Source: Liolophura sinensis
Taxonomy: Eukaryota > Mollusca > Polyplacophora > Chitonida > Chitonidae
Assembly (NCBI RefSeq): GCF_032854445.1
Contig: NC_088306.1
Coordinates: 18,633,764-18,697,763 of the forward strand
Reading direction: 5' to 3'
DNA length: 64,000 bases
In this document: piece by piece, positions 35,079 through 45,720 of the stretch
How the letters are laid out: each line of letters opens with the position of its first letter
How positions within the stretch are numbered: the first letter of the stretch is position 1
Position numbers and translations under genes: made by a program
The notes under the pieces: model-generated
Told to the model about the DNA's origin: nothing
Database searches by the model: none
The model's input: only the letters and a program-made list of their open reading frames with translations

Positions 35079-35465
35079 CCATTACCTAGAAGTATGTAAC
35101 TTTCTTATAGCTAGTCCCCACGGCACTTTACACTTTTATTCGATCTCTAACACATTATGTGGCGCATCGGCGCAGTCATGTATTTTTCTTTCTCTCTGTT
35201 GCGCAGCAAACGTTTGAAAAACAACTCATGTATAATGGTTTCGGTTGTGATGAAATAAACGTTAAAAAAAACACACCGGTTTAAAGGTGTGACCAGTTCT
35301 GGTAGCAACGTTTACAATTAGATTCCCCATGATTCTGTTCATAATTTCCACTCAAGAGGTTGGCATATTTCTCCATCACGTGGCGCGAGCTTCTACAGAT
35401 GACGCTACATGTGTACTGTGCCGTGGAGACTAGCTATAGGGAAGTTGTTTACTTCTAGGTAATGG
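35079..35465. mobile_element. Inverted-repeat (MITE/foldback) element with 48-bp termini
   Basis: The left end, 35079-35126, starts ccattacctagaagtatgta. The right end, 35418-35465, is its reverse complement with about six mismatches in 48. The interior (~290 bp) has no coding frame of note. A partial copy lies at 25430-25570, so it is a dispersed element. No clear target duplication was found. Confidence 0.75.
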
Positions 35466-35859
35466 ACTTCAAGGTGTGTCCTGCATCCTAGACGTGTTTG
35501 TTTTTCTGCTATCGGTATTCCTATTTTTACTGTATGCTATCTATATTTAAACATCTGCAAATTTAAATGATTTGTTACTTTAATTGGATGATACGAAATT
35601 AAAATACAGATCTGAAAATATTATCTAATTTAGGCCTACCTCTATCATGCGTATCATAAGTTTTAATTGCTTTTACTATACCAGTTTTCCCCAGATAATG
35701 AGTGCAGGATAATTTAAGCGGAAGAAAATATATATATTAGTATATTGCTGATACCCTAAATATGACCCAGAAATGAAAGACCGTACAAGCCACACAAATC
35801 TGATTTATCTTTTGAAGTCACTATATACTCACTATATACATTCCAGCAGGTCAGACACT

Positions 35860-37345
35860 CTAAACATCGAAATGCTATTATGTGGAAAGCTTCATTATTC
35901 AAAGAGTCTTATTTCTTCATTACGTGGAAAGAGTCTTATTTAGTACAACACTGAGACCTCATTCTGTGCAAAACTTCAGCCTTGATACAAGAGTAAACAA
36001 AAGACGCCATTACGTTCAAAGCTTCTGTTTTGATACAACACTGAAACGCCATTACTTGCAAGGCGTCTGCCTTAGTTCAACACTGAGTCACCATTACGCG
36101 GAAAGCTTCATGTAAAAAAAACCACTAAGGTGAAGTATACGTCAGATTTAAGACCATGAAACACTGTTTGCCAGAACTTCAACCCATTAAAGTGCATTTG
36201 AACCTTCGGGTTCTACAGTGACCTTTTCTAGCCATATTTGGACCATTATCGTCACATCCGGTTTTTACCTCTTAACCACATGTTAGATTCCATCATTCTA
36301 AATGCATATACTGATAAATCTACCAATGCATTCGGCGAATACACTTGAAATGAACTATATGAAGCAAACAATATGAATGTGGCGTCACAGATACTCTCTG
36401 GGTCACAACAGATCACCGTAGAATTTAAAAATCATTTAATTCTGTAGGAAAAATTCTCAAGAATATATCGAACTATTTTCTTGGACAAAGTTTTATGGCC
36501 TTTCATCTGATACATACTTCATTTTAGTGTTTTCTTTCCTTTGGAGTCATACAGTACAAGATTACGCCATTACTTGCATCAGTTAGATAAAACATAGTTA
36601 AAACGCCATCACATGCAAAGCTTCAGTCATATAGAACACAATAAGGAAATCGTAAAACTCCTTCCCGTCTGCATCAAGATGGTCCAAAGCTGTGAACTCA
36701 TGTTCTGTCCTTTATCACGTCACAATTATAGGTATACATGTGCTCACAAAACATATGAAGTGCACAAGCACTGAAACATCACAGAAGGAAACGATGCGTT
36801 CTACTCTCATTTGGACCTTCTACGTAGCTCGTCCTCGAGTCTCCCATTAAGACGCCATTACATGCAAAACTTCACTCATAGTACAAGTCTGAGACGCCAT
36901 TCCCAGCAAAGTTTAATCTTAGTACAAAAATGAAACGTCATTCCGTACAAAACGTTAGTTACCATTTCAAAGCTCCGACACCTGATGCCACTTTCACAAA
37001 ACTTCGTGAGCCATGTTTCTCGTATCTTTGCTCGTAAAAGACGTTATTTAGGTTATAGTGCCATACGGCGACGTCATTTACGAGAAAAGTTACGAAAATC
37101 TGATATACGACATATTGTGAAAGTGGGCCCAGGTGTATTGTATCGAATTGTGGGATCGATGTCAGGAGCTACAGGGAACGTCACCAGCTGTTTAAGCCTG
37201 GTATATCTGCTCTTAGATATGCATGACAAACATACTAAGGGCCAAGACATCAGCTATTTAAAGATCAAGGGTCATTACCAGACGCCATTAAGTGGAAAGC
37301 TTTTGTCTTAATACAATACTGAGACGCCATTACGTGCAAAGCTTG
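35860..37345 (+). repeat. Dispersed ~45-bp repeat cluster
   Basis: Blocks at about 35860-36120, 36550-36640, 36840-36960 and 37270-37345 repeat a core like gacgccattacgtgcaaagc with ttcagtcttagtacaacact. Copies are tandem within blocks and separated by unrelated sequence. No gene recognised in the interval. Confidence 0.65.
36975..37130. mobile_element. MITE-like element, CCACTTTCACAA termini
   Basis: Left end tgccactttcacaaaac and right end ttgtgaaagtgggccc are inverted copies. A related left end occurs at about 54149. The frame 36985-37311 crosses its border and is not taken as a gene. Confidence 0.6.
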
Positions 37346-37574
37346 TTTCAGTGAGAGACGCTCTCAGGTAAGACATTAGCTAATTGAAGATCACGGATCA
37401 TTCATGATGTATGTGTTGATTTATATGATTTGCTGTTTAATGACACATTAATTACTTTTTTAATTTCATACGGTATTGACCAGTTTTATCGGATGAGGAA
37501 TTCGTGTACCTGGAGTAAAGCAACTACTTTGGGCAAGCTACTGGCGAGCTTTTTTACGCGTGACGTACTCTCAT

Positions 37575-37632
37575 CTAATGACTTCACGTCGTCATATGAC
37601 TGAAAAATTGTTAAGTATGACGTTAACCTCCA
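37575..37632 (+). mobile_element. SINE-B tail fragment
   Basis: Sense-oriented fragment cgtcatatgactgaaaaatt then gttaagtatgacgttaac, the 3' end motif of SINE-B. Confidence 0.6.
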
Positions 37633-38164
37633 GGCATGCGTGTATACATACATATATATTTATAGCTGGGAGGCAATTTCCCCACGAACTTTCAGATCAT
37701 CTAGGACTTTACTGAGTTTCGTCGATCGCTTCTTACCATCCAGGCCCCGAGCACAAAGCAAATCTGGGAGCTTTGAAAAGATATCCAGTGACTTATTGAG
37801 TGTATTGTTACTTGGGAGAGAGGATGTGTGTGTGTGTGGGGGGGGGGGGGGAGTGTTGACAAGTTTAATATTATTTGGTAATTTACCGACAGGGGCCCAT
37901 TGCAGCGGGTCCTTCACATTGTGAATGTATTCGCTGTGTTGTCATACCAAAGACATACCATTATGCCATACCTCTCATTTGCAGGCTTATTAGTGACGAA
38001 GAAACAAATTTGTCAATTTTAATACTCAATTTTAAATGTATGCCTGCAAATATTATGGCTAAATATGTGGTTTAATTCTTAATAGATCAAGTATTTACAA
38101 CGTGAATTCGCTGTTGAATTTAGCTGTTTTCGTTTATTTACTTATTTACTCATTTATGTGATTG

Positions 38165-38426
38165 TTTATACGTAGCATTTAAACGATTTGTGTGGGGATT
38201 TGTGTATCACACGTCGGATAATTCGTCAGTTACTTCCTAAAGGTCGGTGGTTTACCCCTGAAGTAAGAGAACAATTCTTGAATGTAAAGTCATATATTCT
38301 TTATACGTAGCATTTAAACGATTTGTGTGGGGATTTGTGTATCACACGTCGGATAATTCGTCAGTTACTTCCTAAAGGTCGGTGGTTTACCCCTGAAGTA
38401 AGAGAACAATTCTTGAATGTAAAGTC
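38165..38426 (+). repeat. 135-bp tandem duplication, near-perfect
   Basis: The sequence starting tttatacgtagcatttaaac at 38165 recurs at 38300 with no difference seen for about 125 bp. It is either a very recent duplication or an assembly overlap artefact. Confidence 0.95.
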
Positions 38427-38429
38427 GTA

Positions 38430-41160
38430 TAGCTTCGGGGGAATTCATAGGTTTGTAGTGATGTCATAGCTGCTTTGAACCAATTAAAAGCCCACTCTTT
38501 GATCACGTGACTAAAGAAGGTGAAATCAAAGTAAATTTAACACGGGCCTGATTGGTATTGAAGAAGATTTTAGCATAAAAAATGAAAAATGTAGCTTTTA
38601 GGTAAATAATTATTTCTGGAAAAACAATCAGAATTTGTCTAGCCTTCAGATATGATGGTTTCAACGTCATGCAGTGATTCGAACTTTATGAATCTGCAAA
38701 AATCAGCACTTCACCCAAAAATAAAATTGATTCGCATGTTCAGATTTTTGCATGGGTGGTGCATGGGTACCTTAACATGGTTAGGGTGAGAACAACTGGT
38801 TGGTTGAACTTACAAGTAAACAAAATGGCAGCAGAGCTGAAAGTTCATGCCGTTCGGCTCGTGTTCACAGGCGTTCAGAAATCAAATGTACAAAAATTTA
38901 ATGAAATCGTAAATATAACAGCCTTTTGGCGGTATAGCCTAGACAAGTATTACTTACGACATATATTTTTGCGAACGTTGCCCCAGACAAAAACAAACTT
39001 AAAGTCCTAAGAGACGTCAGACCGAAATATTTAAATGATATGAAAGAGACGCTGTGGAATATAGCTAGCACCACGGTTCAAAAAAATTTACGCTGAAGAA
39101 GGCTATTTAACCCCTATAAGTGAAGAATCCTAAAAACAAAATCTTCGACAGTTTCCGTAAAATTTTCCTGATGTGACGTAGTAATATTCCTTATGTGACG
39201 ATGGGTCAGGCTGATATGACGTCGCGTAAGGCAGTTATGCTGGAATGAAAGTGCATTTGAAAGTACGAAGTCATTTGTGCTATAATGGGTGACGTCAAGT
39301 GTTCTTGCATGACGTCACACCAGGCAAAGTTGGAAACGGCGGAAAACCTTTGTTTCCGTGTTATTCTCCCGAACTAACAACAACGGCTTTAATACAATGC
39401 GTTTTTTTCTACAATTTAAGAAAGCAGTTCCGACTATTTCGATCCTTATGATTTAACTTTTTTTTTGACGACATACATATTTTAACACTAAAGTAGCTCT
39501 TAATTCCAATCTTAATCGCATTTTCGTATGCGTTCACATTCGGCCAATTTGCCTTCGACAAGACTTTGTTTGCGACATGGGAAGGATAAATGCGTTCTTT
39601 TCATTGAGATATTTTATAGCATGAAAGCAATTACTCGTAATTACAAATCCCCCCTCATCTTCACCACTCCATGAGTTTCCTGTGTACGCGAAAGCCGACA
39701 ATTCGTCAGCTCTGTTTGCGCATGCGCGAACCGCTTCGGTTATTTCGTTTGCCTCAGGAGACTTGAACAAAATTGGAATCCCTTTTTGACTGTTAAAACT
39801 ATGAGTTTTAATATTGTGTACGAAAAAAATTTAGACACTTTAATTCGCTCAATTTTTTTTTCAATTAAATTAAAAAAAGTTTAATTAACCACCAACAATA
39901 TTAAAATATTGCTTTCTACATGTACCGTATTATCTAGTTCGATCGGAAAAAAGCTAATTAGTATAGGGAGCTATGTGAGAATAGTTCAAAGGAGTTTTGT
40001 AAACAGCTGTGCTTTGACAAACTTTCGTGTTTTTCTAATCCAAAAATCTGATCTTTCATGAAGCCTTATTTGTATTGGACATATGCACCCCTCTGTCATA
40101 ACTTTATTAGGTTGGACGATATATAAAATGTTATTCTTTGTTGAAAACTAGTCTATTCTTTGCTGAAGACAAGTCTCGTCTGTGAACGACTGGGAATTAC
40201 TGCTAAGTAACTTAAGTGTGATGTCATAGGCCCCTTAAAATACAGTCGTGATAATGCTACTGAAATTCTACGAAGTTCCCGAAGCGGACGCTCTACCAAC
40301 TGTGCTATCGGAGTCGGTCTCTGAGTTAGAGAGCGGCTCCTACTGCAACCCAACCGCGATCGTCTTGTTCTCATAATCTGTTGTGTTTTGGGAAAACCGA
40401 GCTGGTGACCGACTCTGGATAAAGCCCACGACTGTTTGCGAACAGGTCACGGCAAACATTGAACAAGTTCAGGTGTTCACGTTCTCAGCAGTAGGCCTAC
40501 TTAGACCTGAGTGTCATGTGTTCTTATAACGGCTCATATAAACCTGGCACGTCTCAGTGCGGTGTCTTTCGGCTGGAATCACCATTCTTTTAGTTTATGT
40601 ATACAGTTAATTGGTGCCACTGTAGTTCACAATAGGCTCGAATGCACGACTGGTTATACTACACCAGCGTTCAACTGACGTAGCATACATGAACTATATA
40701 CCTTGCATAGGTGCATTCCCCACCCCCCCTAAAGCTCAGACAGAGAAGAAGGCATGGTGTCACACTCCTTACAGCGGATGCGCCAATATCTACATTCGCT
40801 TTACATCACTGAAACAACTAGCAAATTTTTTTTTACAGAAATGTTGAACAACACCGATGTCACTGGGCTCACGACGATGATACAGGAAGTTATGTCAGGA
40901 AAGACAAACAATCCTCGTGAACTTTTGATCTAATTATAATTTCTACACGTGCAATCTCATTATTTAAAGTATGCACAACAGAATTCTGACCAAAACTTGA
41001 AACAAAATTTATCGATGATTTCTGATTAAATTGTTCCACGCGAGGACAAGTGGTGAGGCTAAAAAAGTCTCCAAAGGTCAAGCTTGTCTCGTGGTGACAG
41101 ACGTGTAAAGCGAACTTAGACAGCGGAACACGCGATATAAGGGATAAGGATGTCACACAT
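38430..41160. other. Anonymous sequence with a tRNA-like remnant
   Basis: No gene recognised. At about 40254-40330 the minus strand reads like a tRNA 5' half (CCGATAGCACAGTTGGTAGA, then GCGTCCGCTTCGGG) that loses tRNA character afterwards, consistent with the head of another tRNA-derived SINE. Frames at 38756-39010 (+) and 39534-39770 (-) have no known motif. Confidence 0.45.
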
Positions 41161-41165
41161 TTTAC

Positions 41166-41314
41166 ATATATCACCGTGTTTTTAAAAAAATAATTCGATA
41201 TAAGTTGTCTCTTAATATATCACCGTGTTTTTAAAAAAATAATTCAATATAAGTTGTCTCTTAATATATCACTGTGTTTTTTTTTAAAAAAAAATTCAAT
41301 ATAAGTTGTCTCAT
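41166..41314 (+). repeat. ~62-bp tandem repeat, three copies
   Basis: Three units of tatatcaccgtgtttttaaa then ttcaatataagttgtctc, differing mainly in T- and A-run lengths. Confidence 0.9.
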
Positions 41315-41706
41315 GCTTTATTCCGATTATTAAGCTTAACGTTGGATACAATGTTCTTCGGGGCATCGACGACAGTGACATATAGTTGGAAAATTGTCAC
41401 ACGTAACCATCAGGGAAATACAGCCTCTTGTCAATTTACCTCTGACAGTTCGCACTATGGCTTAAGCAAAACAAATGATATAAGCAAAACTGTGTTATAT
41501 AATTGCAACATTTTAGACGTCACTCGTCTAGAATTGCTCATAATGGCTCATTGTACTTTATGTATGTCATGGACGACTGCAAGATTTTCCTCCGGTCACG
41601 TGGTATTCCAGGCTCCATTTTCCACTTCGGGTCGTCTCGATTAAGAAGTGTTTGCTCTGACACCGGAAACGTGGCTCGTGCATCTGTACGGAAACTTGCT
41701 CTGCTC

Positions 41707-41847
41707 ATTCTGGCTTTCTCTCCGGCCACACATGGGAATGTCTGACAGCAATCTGCAGATGGGCGTAAATTTCCCAGCACAATGCTAGCCGCCATCGTAT
41801 AAGTGGGATATTCTTGAGTACGGCGTAAAACATCAATGAGATGAATC
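41707..41847 (+). mobile_element. SINE-A, 5'-truncated
   Basis: Sense copy from ctggctttctctccggccac to cggcgtaaaacatcaatgag. The overlapping frames (41306-41745) run into it and are not taken as genes. Confidence 0.82.
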
Positions 41848-42589
41848 AGATAAACATATACACTACAGTATATACATTATGCACTAAATCCAGATCATTT
41901 TCCAAAATCAAGAAAGGTTCCAGAAGTACTCAACCAGTCTTGACAAATGAAGTGTGTACAGACATAATTAGTCAATGAACACACAATTCAGGCTTTTTCA
42001 TATCGATATGGCCATCCCTTATACTTGAGCTTGACAGAAAAATACCTGGAAGTACGGACAGAATTAATGCATTTTAGGTCGTTCCATGTTGTCAGTCTCT
42101 TGTGTTCAATTAGTCTGGGTACTAATGAGGTTCTTCCGTATCTGCAGAGAATTCCCAAAGGCGTGTCACGACTAGTTTTCCTCTACTTATTGGTCTACCT
42201 GAATCCAGTCTTCACACGAGTCCAGCGCGTGACATGTTACTCCTGGAACATTGTGGTGTGCTTTGCGCTAGCAGTCGTGCTTGTATGTAGGACAGTCGGG
42301 TGGTCTTGTGTTTACCGGGGAATGTATACTATGAGAAATACCCTGGATCCATTTTGTCAGTTGTCACGTTGTCTAGGTTTGAAAAGGCTGTAAAGGCTCA
42401 GGTCAGATCAATCAGGGTGAGTAGTTTATTTGGCATTGGTATGCGTTAATGCGGAGCCTAGAATGCTACTTGGGACATTTAGTATGTGGTGTACGTCGGT
42501 ACAAGCATCATGTCGGTACATGGAAACTGTGTGACACATAAAGCTGGGAAGCGCCCTGAGAAAACCGCTATCTTTTTTCGAATCATTTG

Positions 42590-42690
42590 TTGGACAAAAA
42601 TCCCGACGACAAGACATCGAAATTTCAGAGACACCAGGATTAGAACTCACGACCTCTTGGTGAAAGGATGAGGTCATGTGCAAACCGCTT
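42590..42690 (-). mobile_element. tRNA-like SINE head remnant
   Basis: ccaggattagaactcacgac on the plus strand is the complement of a B box (GTTCTAATCC), next to ctcttggtgaaaggatgagg, as in tRNA-derived repeats. Family unclear. Confidence 0.4.
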
Positions 42691-42868
42691 CCAGCGTAAT
42701 CAAATTTGCCATGATTTATCCATGTCCATTTTGAACGTTTATATCTATTAGTTTATGATGAGTGAGGACTAAATAAGAATAGTACATTTCAGACTTAGTC
42801 CGTCACCAATGGCGTTTATCACCAAATGCATTGTGTAAATTAATGAATGAGTGTATAATCTTTAAGAA

Positions 42869-43050
42869 TTAGCGTTTTAGTATGACGTCAGCACTATATT
42901 AGCGGTTTAGTATGAAGTCAGCACTATATTAGCGGTTTAGCATGACGTCGGCTCTATATTAGCGGTTTAGTATGACGTCAGCACTATATAAACGGTTTCG
43001 TATGACGTCAGCACTATATTATCTGTTTAGTATGACATTAGCACTATATA
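42869..43050 (+). repeat. 30-bp array with CRE palindromes, six units
   Basis: Six units with exact 30-bp period, each like agcggtttagtatgacgtca followed by gcactatatt. Three units (first, fourth, fifth) hold the perfect palindrome TGACGTCA, the consensus site of CREB/ATF bZIP factors. The others carry one or two changes. No promoter or gene is seen next to it. Confidence 0.95.
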
Positions 43051-43389
43051 CTATGCTGTATGCCAAAATCTCGGTGATTTACGCGAGGCACTCCATATTC
43101 GTCCATCCATGAAACGGAACGCCATCCTATAAGTGAAAAATGATTGAGAGATTAAACAACAATGAAGTATTAAAAATAAAACAGCACCCTATGTCTGCAG
43201 TGGAGTATAGTATCGGGGAATTATTCGTATTCCACGAGCCGGTCAGCGTTTTATGCAAATGAGATAATGTCATCTCTCGTCAACTCATCGTCGGTTTGAC
43301 GTGGAGCGGAGGGCGCAGTATAATGGACGCGAATTCTTTCTGTTTCTGAAAAAAGGACGATACTAGGAATTCTATACGGTTTATTACTT

Positions 43390-44985
43390 GAAGAAGCATT
43401 ACGTTGTTTGGAGAAGCTTTCGGCTATTTAAAGGAACATTGTGCTATTTGGAAAAACTTTTTGTCTTGTTTAGGAAAGCATTGTGCCATTTAGAGGAATG
43501 TTGTGCCGTTTGCAGAAGCATTGTGCCGTTTGCACAAGCATTATCTTGTTTAGGGAAGCATTGTGCTGTTTAGAGGAACATTGTGCTGGTTGGAGAAACA
43601 TTGTGTCGTTCGGAGAAACATTTTGTTGTTTGGAGAAGCATTGTGCCGTTTCGAGAAGAATTGTGCTGTTTAGAGAAATGTTGTGTTGGCTGGAGAAGTT
43701 TGTGTTGTTTAGGGAAGCATTGTGCCGTTTAGAGGAACATCGTGCTGGTTGGAGAAACATTTTGTTGTTTGGAGAAGGATTGTGCTGTTTAGAGACATAT
43801 TGTGTCGGTTGGAGAAGCTTTGTGTTGTTAAGGAAAGCATTGTGCAGTTTGGAGAATCATTGTGTTGTTTGGCGAAAGACAGTGTTGTTTTGAGGAGAAT
43901 TGTGTTGTTTGGGAAAGCATTGTGCCGTTAAGAGAAAAATTGTTCTGGTTGGAGAAGCTTTGTTTTGTTTAGAGAAGCATTGTGTCGTTTGGAGAAACAT
44001 TGTACTATTTGGAGAAGTTTTGTGTTGTTTGGAGAAACATTGTGCTATTTGTAGAAGCAATATGTCGTTTTGAGAAGCATTGTGTTGTTCGGGGAAGCAT
44101 TGTCCTGTTTAGAGAAACATTGTGCTGGTAAGAAAAGGTTATGTTGTTTGGGGAAGCATTGTGCCATTTAGAGAAACAGTGTGTTGTTTGAACAAACATC
44201 GTGCTATTTAGAGAAGAATTGTGCTGTTTGGTGAAGCATTGTGCCGTTTGGAGAACCATTGTGCTGTTTAGAGAAACATCATGGTGGTTGGAGAAGCTGT
44301 GTGTTGTTTAGGGAAGCATTGTGTCGTTTAGAGAAACATTGTGTTGTCTGGAGAAACATCGTGCTGTTTAGAGAAGCATTGTGCCGTTTGAAGAAACATT
44401 TTGTTATTTGGAGAAGCATGGTGCCGTTTGGAGAAGCATTGTTTTGTTTAGGGAAGCATTGTTCTGTTTAGAGAAACATTGTGCTGGATGGAGAAGCTTT
44501 GTGTTGTTAAGGAAAGCATTATGAAGTTTGGAGAATCATTGTGCTGTTTGGAGAAGCTGTGTGTTGTTTAGGGAAGAATTGTACTGTTTAGAAAAATATT
44601 GTTTTTGGGGAAGCATTGTGTTGTTTGGAGAAACATTTTGTTGTTTGGAGAAGCATTGTGCCATTTGGAAAAGCATTGTGCTGTGTCAAGAATCCTTGTG
44701 CTGTTTAGAAAGGCATTGCATCATTTGGGAAAACATTGTACTTTTCAGGAAAATGTTGTGTAATGTGGAAAAGAATTGTGCCGTTTGGAGAATTATTGTG
44801 CTGTTTAGAGAAACATTGTGGTGGTTGGAGAAGTTTTGTGTTGTTTGGAGAAGCATTCTGCCGTTAAGAGGAATATTCGGAGAAGTTTTGTGCTGTTTAG
44901 GAAAGCATTTGGCTGATTAGAAAACACTGTGTTTCGAGAATCATTGTGCCCTTTGGAGAAACATTTTGTTGTTTGGAGAAGGATT
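43390..44985 (+). repeat. 20-bp minisatellite, ~1.6 kb
   Basis: Close to eighty units of about 20 bp of the type gtttggagaagcattgtgcc, with substitutions and small indels. Three units make 60 bp, so frames on both strands stay open for 60-136 codons and translate as 20-residue repeats rich in Cys, Leu and His. These are not taken as genes. Confidence 0.93.
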
Positions 44986-45454
44986 TATGCGACATAAGCA
45001 AGTACTCTTGTTATTGTCCGTTCTTTTCGATGGTGATTGTAGTATGAATGTATCATAGAGACTTACATTGGCGCAGGGGTTATGGATTAAGGCTTATGCT
45101 TCCGTGAACATTTCTCTGTGCGTTAGGAAAGAAGTATTACGTGGACTGTATCGTGACCCACTTTCATGAATGCTTATCTGTATTATTCAAAAAATTGGCG
45201 GATCTAATTGCTGTTTAACAAACCTTACTTTTCATATCCTACTTATATTTGTACAGACTTTTCAAGATGTACTTGGAATAAAATAGAGGTGCGTATCACA
45301 GAAGGACTGGTCAATTGCGTGGATAAAGACCATTCAACCCCGCTTTATGTAAAGCCCCAGGTGAACGTAATCTTAGATCGGGTTTGCGCGCTCATACAGG
45401 TGTGTAAATGAATATGGGTATAGCTCAACCCTACATGTGTTTGTTTGCTTCCAG

Positions 45455-45720
45455 GGGGCGCCTCGATCTAGAGCTGGAACATACTGTTATGGTGGTTTAC
45501 CTAGGACCAGGGGACGGAGACGCTGTCTACAAGTTCTGACATGGGGACGGCTTTCGTTACACCACAGAATCCGTTTCTCACGTCAGGGTCGGGTAGACCT
45601 GTGCCTGAATGAGATGCTGCTCCAGGTCTGCTGAAGCCGGCGCCCTCCTCGCTTCGTCACTTCCCCACCCTCGGATCTGCCCCTCCTCTCCATCCTACAC
45701 CGCTAGGCAGTGCATCCAGG
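45455..45720 (+). other. Probable 5' leader exon of the SLC16-like gene
   Basis: A splice acceptor-like ttgcttccag precedes 45455, and no acceptor is needed between here and the start codon at 45721. The stretch is less AT-rich than its surroundings. The upstream promoter or first exon was not located. Inference from splice motif and composition. Confidence 0.4.

Noticed and set aside
36985-37311. 108-codon basic protein
   Set aside because: It starts inside a MITE-like element and ends in the dispersed 45-bp repeat.
40254-40330. A second tRNA gene
   Set aside because: Only the 5' half is tRNA-like. The T-arm and acceptor 3' strand are missing, so it is more likely a SINE head.
42025-42393. 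122-codon hydrophobic protein
   Set aside because: It has no recognisable family, no splice or promoter context, and sits in repeat-rich DNA. Not enough to call a gene.
43483-44920. Cys-rich repeat proteins on both strands
   Set aside because: They are by-products of the 20-bp minisatellite and exist in several frames at once.
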